This document shows, piece by piece, positions 1 to 12,523 of a DNA stretch of 64,000 nucleotides (position 1 is the stretch's first letter; each line of letters starts with the position of its first letter). Location: positions 2,239,501 through 2,303,500 of the forward strand of contig NC_135566.1 of assembly GCF_964340395.1 (NCBI RefSeq), read 5' to 3'. The notes beneath the pieces are model-generated. The model was not told where the DNA came from and made no database searches. It saw only the letters and a list, made by a program, of their open reading frames with translations. A program made the translations under genes and the position numbers. This DNA comes from Glandiceps talaboti (Eukaryota; Hemichordata; Enteropneusta; Spengelidae).

Positions 1-1775
1 CCATTCAAACCAAACGCTAGTTTTGAACCCTGGTAAAATGAGAATGGAACTCAGATATTTTGTACTTACTCCAGAAAACATAACAAAAAACCTCAGGTAA
101 GAATGTAAGAAAAACAATATAATTCATGTGTATCCTAATACCAAAAATGTAGTTAGTATTTGGTATGTACATTTTTTTGAAACCATAATTATTTGTAAAC
201 ATGCTCAGCAATATGTGAAAATTGTATTTATTTACTTATTGCTAATCTCTGTGTTTTATGATCTGACATTGCAAATATATGTTATGCCAATACCACAAGA
301 GTACAGCTAATGAATTGAAAGACATTAAGGCATGGTTACTTTAAAATTTATGATGAACGTACAATGAAACCCTAGTAATGATAGCTCTTAATGTCTCATT
401 TACAGACATAATGGCCACAAAGATGGAATTTTCTCATTTTTATTTCAATTCAAAAATAGAACTGAACATGTGCTGATTTTCCATAATTTATGCATTATTG
501 AAAAATTCACTGAGAGATGGACCTTGAGTCATTGGAGCAAGAACCATGTTCAGTGAACTTGATTGATTGAATTGCTGTTGTACAGACTAACACAATATTT
601 CCAGTAAGAGATTCATCTCAATCCTCCAACAAATGGTGGTTTATATATATATACAAAAGAGCAATACTTAAAGTAGTTAAAATTAATACTGAAATCATTC
701 CGTTTTTGGCCATATGTTTTTTTGTACAAAAGGACCTTTTGAATTGTCAGTATTAAAGTGCTAAGATGGTCAGGTGACATGAATTCATTAACCTTTAACC
801 TTTGCAATAGTCGATACCTTTTGAATCCTGCCAAAATTAAGGAAACAAAATTTTAAGTGTATTTTTGAAAATGTCAAAATCATTTTTAGACAAGAATCAT
901 AGATTTTGTGTTTGTATATGCTTACAAGTAGGAAAGAATATTGTAAAATGTTCAACGGCATGAAAAATAGTCATGTGACATTTAGTCAGTGAGTTAGTAG
1001 TTGTACAGCTTGTGTGTAGACAAGAATCCATCAGGCCATGGTTGTAAATTAAAGTAAAGCCATTTTCATACAATATATGTACTATTTATAATCCAATATG
1101 GCTGCTTGAAATACTTCACATCAATCATTCATGAAATGACTTACAAATACTAAAGGTTGCTACTCTGTAAAGCTTGATGTCATCCCTACAAAGAACTTGG
1201 TAATCATAAATAATTTCCTGCCCAACTGAACTCCTGATGCACAGATACATACTAATGAATTCTTACTAATTTCAATCTCACTGAATCTCAGTGTCATGTG
1301 GATTCATTAGTTCTTGCATATTCTAGCTCTTGTGTATTTCACGGTCATGGTCATGATAAAGATTCAAGCCTCATTACTGTCATGTGTTTCTGAATGGCTA
1401 AAGTCCTTAGGCAAGATTTGAACCATAGTTATGTCCCAGTCAACCCAGCCGTACAAGTGCGGACCTGGTAGGATAAAGACTGCAATGTGAAATTAATCCT
1501 ATGTTCTTATAGAGGCTGCAATGGATTGTATGCTCCCCAGGGAGTACAGGAAATATTGTGCTATTTTAGGTCCATTCCAGGGCTAATAATTGTAAAGTGC
1601 ATGGTTTGAGCACACTGTGTGTCTGATGATAGTGACAAATGAAAGGTAACAGTGCAGACTATTAAAAGTACAAATGTGCCGAAGCAATGATGTGAAGATG
1701 ACTGTATTTGTCAGTTAATGTTTCTATTAATTACTATGTGTCTTAGTCAATTAGTGTAATGAATATATTGATGAA

Positions 1776-2210
1776 ATCAGTGGAGAAAGTGGGCTGTCCC
1801 AATTATGGTGAACTCATTGTATGGAAGGAAATATATAATAGTTCTACAAAGGCAAGTATTGGTCTCTGAAATTATGGGATTGTTTAAGAATAGTAAACTG
1901 TATGATTGGTCTCTGAAATTATGGGATAGATAGCTGTATGAAGGCAAGTGTTTGTTTATGAAATTATGGGATGGTTTAAGAATAGCTAGTTGTATGAAGG
2001 TAAGCATTGGTCTCTGAAAGTATGAGATAGTTTAAGAATAGTAAACTGTATGATTGGTCTCTGAAATTATGGGATAGATAGCTGTATGAAGGCAAATATT
2101 TGTTTATGAAATTATGGGATGGTTTGAGAATAGCTAGCTGTTTGAAGGTACGTATTGGCCTGAAATTATGGGATGGTTTAAGAATACTAGTAGTTAGCTG
2201 TATGAAGTCA
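1776..2210. repeat. Higher-order tandem repeat
   Basis: Related blocks recur, built around the phrases 'ctgaaattatgggat', 'gtttaagaatag' and 'gctgtatgaaggcaa'. Sub-units of about 50-65 bp alternate, and a composite of three sub-units (roughly 170-180 bp) is itself repeated. The copies have diverged by substitutions and small gaps. No coding potential is seen. Confidence 0.7.
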
Positions 2211-2479
2211 TGTGTGGTGTGGAGTGGTAGAAGGATCTGAAATCATTGATTTAATTTCAAAATATGAGTAGCAAATATATGAAGACATGTTAAAACTTAT
2301 AACAACATAATGCAGTGTCCAAAATATACAAAATGTATGTATGTGACAGCTCATTTATATTTTGTTACCATTATTTAGTTTAATTCTAATAATAGAAAAT
2401 GATTTTTGGCATATTAGGTATTTGAATTGAGATAATATCTTGATGTTTGATTAGGTTCAGTTCTAAATTTGTATTTGAT

Positions 2480-2691
2480 ATTGTCATTTTTAGCACAAAA
2501 TACGTGTTGTAAATACATATACTTATCTGTGACAAAGTATGGTTCCTCTATAGTATTCTTTCCTTACTTTTTATTTAATTTTGTCTATGGATATTTTTTG
2601 TCTGAAATAAACTTAAATAATAATAATAATATTGTCATTTTTAACACAAAATATGTATTGTAAATACATGTACTTATCAGTGACAAAGTAT
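2480..2691. repeat. Two-copy direct repeat, about 150 bp apart
   Basis: A segment of about 65 bp at 2480-2545, containing 'atattgtcattttta' and ending 'gtgacaaagtatg', is repeated at 2630-2691 with a few substitutions. The spacer holds an AT-rich stretch with short AAT repeats. Confidence 0.6.
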
Positions 2692-5094
2692 GCCATTTAG
2701 TAATGCGATGTGTAGGCCTTGTAGTAGTGTAAATGACAGCCTATTTATTTTGGTTAGATGTATTGTAAGATATGACATCCAGGGCTACAATAATACTTTA
2801 TACTGATATATGTATGTATGACTTCAGTGACATATGATTATAAAAAATGTATATGTCAGAAAATATTTCTGTAGAAGAGAAAGTAGATATAAAATTAAAG
2901 AATTGATTACAAATATTTAACTATTTATTGTAATGGACTTGTTAATCTATGAAAATACATCCATCGCATTAACATTTTTGAACAGGTACTGAGGTAGTTT
3001 GAAACTAATCTGTGAAAAGTAGAAATATTTAATATTGACACCTGCAATATATGTAGATCGAAGATCATGAGCTACTGAGCATTGAATACATTTTGCCCCG
3101 TTGTAGATTCTAGTGATGATCTCAAGCAGAATTAGTATTTTCAATATCCCGTCTGAATTGTAACCATAGCGACAAGAAGATGAAATGAGATGACATGCAT
3201 TTGTACACAAAGCAGGAATACGTTCTCATGTATTCTTAATCAATGACATAAATGAGTTACCATGGCAACCTATTGAGACCAAGTGACATAGATGATATAT
3301 CTTATAGCGTAATGTTAGATGTATGTAAGACTACATAATCAGGTTGAACAGTCAGCTGCTGTTGTAACACTTCAAAAATACTACAGTATGCACAAAACAT
3401 TTCTGATTTATAATAGGAAATATATCTGTATGAAATTGTTGGTGAATACAATTTTGATGGAAATCATTTTGTATTGGCGTACAAAGTTATTCATTTCAAA
3501 AGGTACATTTAATAGCTATATGAAAAATATTGATCTAAAAATGTTTCAAAATAAAATTCGTGAGAAATTGAATGAAGATATTACATTCAATAAATCTTGT
3601 GGTCTATAATTCTTATCTGTGCATGACCATGTATGGTGAGTTTCGGAAATGCTGTATTTACCATTGGCATAATAGCATGACTGCATTACAAGGCCACCAA
3701 TGGTTTCTAATCTTCATCTGTAAATTACTCACGAACTGAAGGTTTTACGAATGAGGGCATTGATGTTTCCAGTTTGTGTAATCAATGTTTTCCTCTATGC
3801 TACAAGTATCAGCAAATTACTCAGTAAAGAATTAATTCAGAAATCATTCACATATCTGCCAAGTGCAATTTCCTAATTCATGATAAAATGCATTCATTAT
3901 TTAGTAGTCATTATTTCAAAACAAGTGTTGGTTTTCAAAATTGAGTTGACACTTTTGATGTTGTAAAGACTACAAAAACATCATTATAAAAAGTAGAAAA
4001 TCATTAAATTATTCGAATGTTAAAATATTCATTACGAGTTGTCATTTGAGTACAATAGATTATTAAGTAATTATGTGTCCTTTGTGAAATCTGTCATGTG
4101 ACTTGGTGATAGATGAGAGCTTGTAGTAATGATGAAATTGATACATTGTAATTGAATGTTGCTAATTACTACTGAGGCCATTTTGTATTTTAATAGAGTA
4201 TTGTAACCAAATATTATACAATGTTATTTTTGTGGTTTCATTGATGACTTAATTTGCACGGTATGAATTTGTGCATGTGTTAACCACAATATTTACAAAT
4301 TGATTGCAGTATACCAACTATAGAATTCCAACCAGTATTTTGCTGTGCATGTTTACTGTACAAGGAGTAGATTTGGAATGTTTTAATTTGAGGGCCTGAA
4401 ACAGACCTAAAGGTGGTCATATTTTGTATGGCCTACTTTCAAATTTCAATGGGTATGCCCCAGTAGTAGTAAATGTTTGCTATTTTCTCATTAATTATGG
4501 AGCTGTGTACACTAGCTTGATGTCCATATGTAAACATTAAAGAAGTACAGACTATTGTGGTCATAGACACAAATGTTTATGAATAGTGTTTCAGTACCAT
4601 GAAAGTTTCCTGTAACGATTGATGACAAGACACGATTCTCCAGATGGTTTGGATGAGTTAGTTTTTGTCATCAAAGCTTTTGCAGGAATGTAGTAGGAAC
4701 CATTACTAAAATTGTGACACAAAAATCCATCATGAACAGGGACGGAGGATACCAACTGCCACAAATTTACGGACATTTCGCCATTTTCAGAGAGACGTCC
4801 GAGTAACTAAATCATTGCATGATCAAGGTCTGTAGTTGATGGATCAAAAAGTTGCATTTTTTCCTAATTTACCATTCCTATTTTCTACTGTCCTGAAATT
4901 ATGTTATTAGTCATATGTAAAAACTCAATCTGTCACGGCTTAGGTAGAATCGTTCTTATAGTGTTGACATATATTTCTGTTGCTGTAAAATAACATTTTT
5001 CTTATCCACAGATTTTTCTGACAACTACATGCCCACGTAGGGATCTTTTATAAAGTTATCACTAATGTCTATTTCATATCAGACAGAATGCAAG

Positions 5095-5235
5095 ACGCCA
5101 TTATCTATAGGGATATGTACGTGTTAGTGTCAATGGATGACATTTTACTTTATATGATGGACAGCAGGTCTACATACATTATCTACAGGGATGCCTGTCT
5201 CCTATGTGTTAGTGTCAATGGATGACATTTTACCT
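5095..5235. repeat. Two-copy direct repeat
   Basis: The phrases 'atctatagggat' / 'atctacagggat' and 'gtgttagtgtcaatggatga' plus 'cattttac' occur twice in about 140 bp, marking a local duplication. Confidence 0.55.
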
Positions 5236-5608
5236 AGATGTGTTCTCACACTGTGATGTGAATGGCAGTTGTCATGGTAACGACATGTCAATTCTCCCTC
5301 AGGGTACATGTATACATTTAGCCCCATGAGGGAATACATGATAAGGTGTGACATTTTGAACTTTAAATATAGTTAGTTCCTTTTAGTAGCAGTGTATTTA
5401 TTATTTCTGAGATATCGACTTGAAAGAATGATTGTGTGTACTGATGTACATGTAGCTAGTGAAAATGTATTATTTATTTTTTTAAAATTCATATATGTAG
5501 CTTTCAAACATTCTGACTTAAAACAATCTGAAAAAGATAACAATACATGAGTATAAAAATGGCTGAAATCTTTGATTAGTTTTGCACCTCAAAAGAAACA
5601 GAGAAACA

Positions 5609-5700
5609 CCCCCCCCCAAAAAAAAAAAAAAAAAAAAAATTAAAAATTAAAAATTAAAGATTAAAAAAAGTTTAATAAAAGATTTTTTTAAAAAGTAGAA
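5609..5700. repeat. C-run followed by A-rich low complexity
   Basis: A run of Cs is followed by a long A run and then (taaaaatt)-like low-complexity sequence. It could be the tail of an old retroelement on the plus strand, but nothing upstream is recognisable as its body. Confidence 0.5.
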
Positions 5701-5726
5701 GAAAAAGGTAACAACAACCTTCAGCT

Positions 5727-6420
5727 AAATGGCCCCTAAACCATCAATCACAAATCAAACTTGTAGGGCTTGTAATCATAATTTGTACTGACAAAATGAA
5801 GGTTCTAGGCTATACATGTACATGTATGGGTTCATGTATATTTAGTTGGCAGCATGTGAAATTTCAACTTTAAAGTTTAAGTTGAAGGTATTTGAAATTT
5901 GAACTGGATTGCCCCTGAAGCAATTTATTACAAAGTGAACTTGAGGACTTGCAATCTTGCTGACAAAAGTGAAGTACTATGTGTATCCAGTGGGAAGCTT
6001 GTGAGCTGTGCCAACTTTGAACTTGAAGGATTAGACAGTGCTAGCTGATTTAAATTTTATGTACACCAAATGGCCTAACATTGATCACAAACTGAATTTG
6101 AGGGCTTGCGATTGTGCAAACTAAAATGTATAAGTATGATCAGGTTCATATTCACCTTGTGTGTATAAATAGTGGCAAGCTTGTGAAATGTTGACTTGAG
6201 TCAAACTTGAACTTTGGTAATTAGATGCCTGTTCACCATAAAACTTACATGTAAACTTGAAAATAAATGACCCTAAAACCATTTATCACAAAGAGAATTT
6301 GAGGGCTTCATTTGTGATTGTTACGACAACAAGTATGACACAAGTACATGTTGGTTCATGTTCAGTAATGTAGTGGCAAGCTTGTTCAATGCCATCTTGA
6401 ACTTGAACCTGTTGACTTTA
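5727..6420. repeat. Four diverged tandem copies, about 150-200 bp each
   Basis: Four successive segments start near 5729, 5922, 6069 and 6268 with 'atggcccctaaa'-like text. Each continues with 'catttatcacaaa', 'gaatttgagggctt', a 'gcaagcttgtgaaatg'-like block and a 'cttgaacttgaa' block. The order of blocks is conserved although identity is low, which points to an old tandem amplification. Confidence 0.6.
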
Positions 6421-6972
6421 TATGAAACTATCAAGGTCAAATTTGTATTGAACGGTCTGTGCAATTACCTGTTGCAAAATTGAAATTGTAGGAAACTCTG
6501 ATTCATTATGTACTGATTGAAAGTAGTATTGCTTAAAGTAGAAATTGTTCAAACATAAATTATGACTGGCAATCAAGTAATTGGCATATTAAAAACATTA
6601 AATTCAAAGTATTTTCACTTCCTTTATTTCATATCTGCTCTGAAACTGTTTCAGCTAATTAGATACTATAGTTGTAATAAAGGTTTATGTTCAACTTACT
6701 TTAAGATAGACACAATTTAAAACTAATCGTTGTCCTGTCCGATGTAGTAGATTTAATACACAAGAGGGTGATAGCAGTGATATAGTGCACCCCATAGTCA
6801 AGATAGTGTCAAACATTGGCTGTCCCCAAAAGTGTACAGTGTTAAAGATGTATTAAGTCATCAGAAATGTCACACCCAACTGTGAGTGTAATTTAACCAA
6901 CCCTCTGTTCAAAAGCTTATATCAACATGTCACAACAATAGTTTTAGTCTGTGTAGTATATTATGCACCATG

Positions 6973-7339
6973 TTAGGCCAAAGACAAAGATAATTGTTTC
7001 TGGTCAGCGTGCATGCCACTTAAATATCCTCGCATCAGTCTTCTTTTTTTGTGTTTGTCCAGCCCATGCAGTTTGCAGATCAGGGGAGAAACACAAAAAT
7101 AACCCCTACTTCAGTGAAGAGAACTGCAGAGCCAAATATGAAGAAGCAAATGACATCTGCCCTCCCCCCTACACACACTTACCTGTAGTAGTAAATAAAA
7201 AGAACTGTAACTGCCATAAATAGTAGATTGAGTGACAGATTTGTAGAGAAAAAAAGGAAAAAAGATAACCTGCATCATCTCACCATTTTAGACAGACTGT
7301 CCTGACCAGAAATAATTCTTTTTTTCTTTTTTGGCCTTA
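6973..7339. mobile_element. MITE family 1, copy 1 (TTAGGCC ends)
   Basis: The segment begins 'ttaggccaaagacaaagat' and ends in the inverse of it ('...ttttttggcctta'), each end followed inward by TTTCTGGTCAG. The terminal inverted repeats are about 35 bp. The interior has no transposase. A second copy at 47705-48066 matches through most of the interior (for example 'ctacttcagtgaag', 'ctgcagagccaa', 'gtaactgccataaatagtag'), confirming a dispersed non-autonomous DNA element. A target duplication is not clear. Confidence 0.75.
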
Positions 7340-9204
7340 GATGTTGCATTTGGTATATTTGAAATGATTTTATTACACAACTGTCAGTTATATCAAGTCG
7401 TGGTATTGTCATATACATTGAGAATGTTGCCAACATTGCCATTGAAACCCAATATTCACATACTTACATTTGAAATGGCAACAACCTGTAGATGTCGGTT
7501 TGAATGTACAAAAACACAGCGTTTCAATTAAATGTACCATTTGCATGCATACAGGAAATGACCCTCTTTGTGTTTATGGTGTGTGAAAGTGAGGCTGATG
7601 ACCTTTTTAAGTGTGCAATGGACTGCAAACAGCATCACATACAGAATATTAAGGACATTTAGGTCATCGTATCTGATCTTAGAGGGCAAATCATTAATTT
7701 ATGAAGTTTACCAGCATTTGGCGATCTGGTTTGAAAATGTTGTTTGTCAGTATGTGAGATCAGATAGCCCAGTCTCTAGACTATCTCAGAAGTAGACTTC
7801 ATCCTCTGACATGTTTTTTTTCCACCTTATCAAGGGAAATTAAAATAACTGTACTCTCAAAGGTAAACTAAGAGATAAAAGAAAAATATGAGGTAAATTG
7901 TGAATATGCAATGATGTATATAAATGAAGACATGTTGTAAAATTAATCCAAAGACTAAGTAGTGTAACAATTAGAATTACTTTATTCATTCCACCGAGGG
8001 AAATTAAAATTATAGTTTGTGAAGATGAAAACACAAAACAGAAGTATAAAACAAAACTATGCATACATGTACATGTACTAGTTCAATAATATCCTACAAA
8101 ACATTTCAAAAGAAAACAGTCTAGTAATTGACTGTAGTTACTGTTGAGAATGGGAATAGCAGATGGAACTAAGGATGATGGTTGGTTTTAGCTAGTGGCA
8201 GACAATATCAACCACTCCTAGTAATTTGCCTTGAGAGAAGTTAGGGGAAGTGGCTTTTAGAACATAATGAGCCTAGAAGTAATATGTTTGTTGGATTAGT
8301 TGTCATCTTGTTTACCAAATTAATCACCAAAGATTGAGATGATGGAAAGGATAACAGATTATTTCATAAAAATAAGACCTGAATTTAGACATGATTAGAA
8401 CTCTTCATTTGGAAAGTCTTGATAACAGACTGACTTCCTAATGGAAGGCTCACTGGACAGGATGAAATTCACCCCGGGCATGAATTATTTATCAGTGTAC
8501 TTTCATGTTTTCCCCCAGGTGTTATAACCTTTTTGACAGAAACAGTATAACTTTGAACAAAGTCAATATTTCCTATTCATTTTACCAGATATTGTTTAGA
8601 TGGAAACCGTATATAAAAAAGATGGTGAACACAGTTTAGGTTCTTCATCAAAGTCACATCCTTTACAAACGTATACCTGATAGTAGTGACAAATTAAATT
8701 TAGTAATATTCAAATTTTATGAGTGATGGTCAAGGTCTTGTGTTCCTTGTATTGAAGTATTGACTTATCTTCTATGTGTACAGAGTTCTAACTACATGTA
8801 AAACACTACAAGTACTGTATGTTGATGACCAGAATAGTAAAGAGGCCTGCTTCTGGTGTGAAGGACAGTAAAATTGGCTGTATGTGAAGACTCAGTAATG
8901 ATTGCTACCTCACCACTGCAGGCATTGCTAGACATTTACATTGACGTCAATGTTCCCTGAGTCAACACTTTCAACTAATTTGAATCAATTTATATTCTAT
9001 TATGGATTAGTTGTGTTTTATTCTGCTCTCATATTTCACATAATCTTGCTGATACTTGTCATAATTTTGAGCTGCACATAATGACATTTTCAAATAAATA
9101 TAAGGATATAATTTTTGTCAATGACTTGGGTACCTCAGTGCAGTGAACTATTTTCATCATATTGTCAAATTGACAATAAATTCAGGCCATTCACATGTAT
9201 GTAG

Positions 9205-9372
9205 TATGTTATGTGTGTGCATGATTGTGTACATGTGTGTGTGTTTGCATGCAGGGGTATATGTATGTGTACTCGGCCAGGTGGTATGTATAAGCATGTA
9301 TGCCTGTATGTTTATCCATGTATGTACATGTATGTACGTATGCATGCGTGTGTGCGTGCGTGCGTGCATGCG

Positions 9373-9437
<65 letters not shown>
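9205..9437. repeat. (TG)n microsatellite with TGTA/TGCG variants
   Basis: Alternating TG with interspersed 'tgta' and 'tgcg' leads into an uninterrupted TG run from about 9378 to 9434. Open frames across it on both strands (Cys-Val or His-Thr repeats) are artefacts. Confidence 0.9.
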
Positions 9438-9442
<5 letters not shown>

Positions 9443-9727
9443 TCTTAATATCATTGGATGGCAAAGTGACCTTCGTTCTATTTGACTAAGTATTCTGACA
9501 ATTTCCTGTGCTCCCCTTACGTAACGATCTGGTGATGACATACATCCCCTGATATTTCCTGTGAGCATATTTGAAACATCTCTGATATGTCTGTGAACAT
9601 GAGAGTTTGTAAGCCAGATGCATGGAGCAGTGAAATGTTTGAAGGCTTATGAAAAATATTATGTATAATCTAAAATTAAATAAATTTTCAAGTATTTTCC
9701 AGCTGAATGAAGGAAAATATTACAGAA

Positions 9728-9930
9728 TAACATAATTATACCAGTGGCAGTAATAGCAAAGGAAAATTAGGGAAAGTAATGGCAATTTTAAGTGTTTTGA
9801 CTCATATTTCAAACACAGCAGAACCAGTGACATAGATGCGTGTTGTCGTGACATAGACATGTGTTGTCATGATGTAGAACGACCATAGTACATATTCCAT
9901 AGTTTTTGTTCTAAATGGCTCGTGCATGGT
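9728..9930. mobile_element. MITE family 3, fragment
   Basis: The stretch 'ataattataccagtg' through 'cagcagaaccagtgacatag', the 'tgttgtcatgatgtag' block and the AT-rich end match the flank of the palindromic element at 16475-16800 and the reverse of 60236-60420. The palindromic core is missing or reduced here. Confidence 0.6.
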
Positions 9931-10059
9931 ATAACATACATTATAGAGGAGTTTGTAATAAAAACTGCACTCAGTCCAACTACAAAAGGGATGCACCAAT
10001 TGGGAGACATGGACTTGAAGTAAAATAGATTAGGTTTTGATAAAAACACAAGTCTGGTT

Positions 10060-10128
10060 GTCTATGGTTAAAATACTTTATTACCAACGTTTCGACCACA
10101 CACGGGAGGTCGTCTTAAGGGTCTGTAT
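10060..10128 (-). mobile_element. Possible Penelope-like retroelement remnant
   Basis: Read on the minus strand, the segment gives 'cttaagacgacc' and, ten bases later, 'ggtcgaaacgttggtaata'. GACC/GGTC can pair as a hairpin followed by GAAAC. From memory, this layout (a degenerate CTGAnGA, hairpin, GAAACGTTGG, then AATAAA) is common at the ends of Penelope-like elements with hammerhead motifs. Here the CTGA core is mutated to CTTA and no outer stem forms, so it would be inactive. Confidence 0.35.
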
Positions 10129-10819
10129 TATATTTAAGTATCAGCAGATAAATTTCCTTTACATTTAAAACCAATTCAGCTGATCTGCATTGTCGTAACA
10201 AAACTATTATAAAGATATCGAGATCCATACAAAGTCAACTTAAAATGATTCATAGTGATTTTATATGTATTTTTATTACCAGAATGTACAATCATGTAAC
10301 ACCTTCTAATCCGCCAGTTCAGAGATAAACATTAACACTGAATAATTAAATCCTGTGTAATCAAGGGCCGTAGTAGACAGATCGAAATGTCACATTCATT
10401 TCCAATCTACCATTCCAAAGTAACACTATTGTACTGTCCTAGTGATTCTTGGAACCATGAACAATATATTCTCCAACCTTCTACTCTATTGTGGGTTTTT
10501 ATTTAATTTTTAAAATTACATCATAATGTCAAAGTTTTATTTATCTCTTTCAAAACTTGCACTTTACAAGTGAAAATACTGTAAAACAATAATAGTTATG
10601 CAAGGTTTTTGAAATGTTGCATTTTTATGAGCAAAATATCAAACAAGTGTAAGAAAATATAACCCCAAAATAGATCAGAAGGCGTTATTAATAATACATG
10701 TATTTGCATATATAGATCTTAACAGTGGTCAAATACTGAAAGTTAAGTAATTCACTACATGGCTATATTTGTATCTTGGTGGTAATATTTTGTTAGTGTC
10801 TAGTTCTATGTGTATAAGT

Positions 10820-11140
10820 AGCAATGGTCATCATAAAATGTAGCAAAGGTCAAGTCATAAAAGTAGCAATGGTCATAGCAATGGTCATAAAATGTAGCAA
10901 AGGTCAAGTCATAAAAGTAGCAATGGTCATAGCAATGGTCATCATAAAATGTAGCAAAGGTCAAGTCATAAAAGTAGCAATGGTCATAGCAATGGTCATC
11001 ATAAAATGTAGCAAAGGTCAAGTCATAAAAGTAGCAATGGTCATAGCAATGGTTGTCATAAAATGTAGCAAAGGTCAAGTCATAAAAGTAGCAATGGTCA
11101 TAGCAATGGTTGTCATAAAATGTAGCAAAGGTCAAGGTAA
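10820..11140. repeat. 57-60 bp tandem array, about 6 copies
   Basis: The unit contains 'gcaaaggtcaagtcataaaa', 'gtagcaatggtcatagcaat' and 'ggtcatcataaaatgta'. The unit length is close to a multiple of three, so frames stay open on both strands and yield repetitive ORFs of 110-119 codons. These are not credible genes. Confidence 0.85.
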
Positions 11141-11926
11141 TAAAACAACAAAATGAATAAATCAACTTTCTGTCTTAAAATTTAAGTTAAAATTTTGGAT
11201 TCATATTCTAAAGAAAATGCTGGAAATTAAAAAAAAATGAAGCTTAGGATCATTTTGAAGTTTTTTAGTGCTGGTGATGTATTTCTTAGTGTAACTGTTG
11301 ATATATTAATTTTAAAAAAAATATACAAAATGAAGAGAAAAAATTACCTCTGTGACATAGATTGTAGGAATTGGTCATGAATTTTATGTTTCAGTGCTCT
11401 TTTGACATTCTTACTGAATTGACCATGAGAATTCTGTTGCCATGACAATGGGGATGAATATATAGTTATAGTACAGTAGTGATTTGTCGCCATCATTGAT
11501 GTTTTGGAAAGCAAATTTTGTGAAATGATGTAAAAGCATGACAGAATTAATTGCAGCAACAAACCCATTTTCACTTATTGTACTTTATTAATGAAAAAGG
11601 AAATGTTAAATTGAATGACTATAGAGATTTTGTGAATGAGAACTAAATGTATTATCATTATGATTTAGACAAGGTCGTATGCGCAAAGTCACATGCAAAT
11701 TTCGGTGTTTTTGACCTTTGACATCTCATGTGACTCATGATCTTTATGCATCTGATTCAACAGCTTTCTTCTCATTGGTTCTTCATACTTGTTGGCAATG
11801 GGGATTTTTCCTAGTTCAACAACAAAACATGATATTTTGAATGTAATGGCTTCACTGATATCTACTAAAAGTACCATTCTGTTGCCATTTTTTGGCAGGT
11901 TGTGAGACTGTCAGACCAAAACTATC

Positions 11927-12029
11927 ATGTTAATTTGTCAATATGTAAATTAGATTGACCAAATAAAGAATATCCATCATGTTAACTTGTCAATATGTAA
12001 ATTAGATTGACCAAATAAGGAATATCCAG
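11927..12029. repeat. Two-copy tandem repeat, about 52 bp
   Basis: A unit starting 'atcatgttaa', continuing 'ttgtcaatatgtaaattaga' and ending 'gaatatcc' occurs twice head to tail with two or three differences. Confidence 0.75.
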
Positions 12030-12523
12030 TGTTATTGTTAAGGATGGGAAACAGGTTAAATCTACTAAGACCTCTGGTGATTTTACTGCGGTTCCAAAAA
12101 GTTATGGTAGATTGTATGTAACTTTCAACACTTTCCCCCTTTCTGCTTCAGCTCTGTTATATGTAAAGTTTCCTGATTTAAGAATCTAAGTTGTATTTTA
12201 AATAAATTAAGTCGTATTATGTCATGATTTAAATACTAGTTCTTAGCCATCCCTGGATTTGATAGGATTAATGCATTGAGAACCAAAAAATGAACAAATG
12301 AATAAATATCATCGAACTAAAATAAAAAGAGCTATTTTTTTAACACATAGTGTTTTGTACAGTGACATATGTTTATGATTGATTGATTGGTTGATCGATT
12401 GATTGATTATTAAATTGATAATTTCATTGACTGATTAGTAATAATTGCTTGATCTGTCAATTTATCATTTCATCAATCGATTGATTGATATACTAAGTTA
12501 TCTATGCTATGTTTTGTTTTCAG

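Larger units (their letters stand above)
1..12523. other. Gene-free upstream stretch
   Basis: I see no supportable exon here on either strand. Open frames are short, AT-rich and without codon-like character. The first coding exon of SGSM recognised downstream starts inside the RUN domain, so one or more 5' exons must exist. I looked for sequence encoding the conserved RUN start (a charged helix followed by a His-Glu-Asp-Ser-like stretch) and did not find it. The region is therefore either a long SGSM 5' intron or intergenic DNA. Individual repeats in it are listed separately. Confidence 0.6.

Noticed and set aside
3319-3609. 96-codon plus-strand frame
   Set aside because: AT-rich, with codon use like the surrounding non-coding DNA, no recognisable motif and no splice or promoter context.
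6963-7223. 86-codon frame with several cysteines, suggesting a small secreted peptide
   Set aside because: It lies within MITE family 1; the second copy of the element at 47705-48066 does not keep the frame.
9143-9568. Cys/Val- and His/Thr-rich open frames
   Set aside because: Translations of the TG microsatellite; the same applies to 23278-23709, 48511-49028, 49133-49403 and 62549-63086 outside the true exon.
10806-11165. Overlapping 110-119 codon frames on both strands
   Set aside because: Produced by a 57-60 bp tandem repeat; no splice sites or family similarity.
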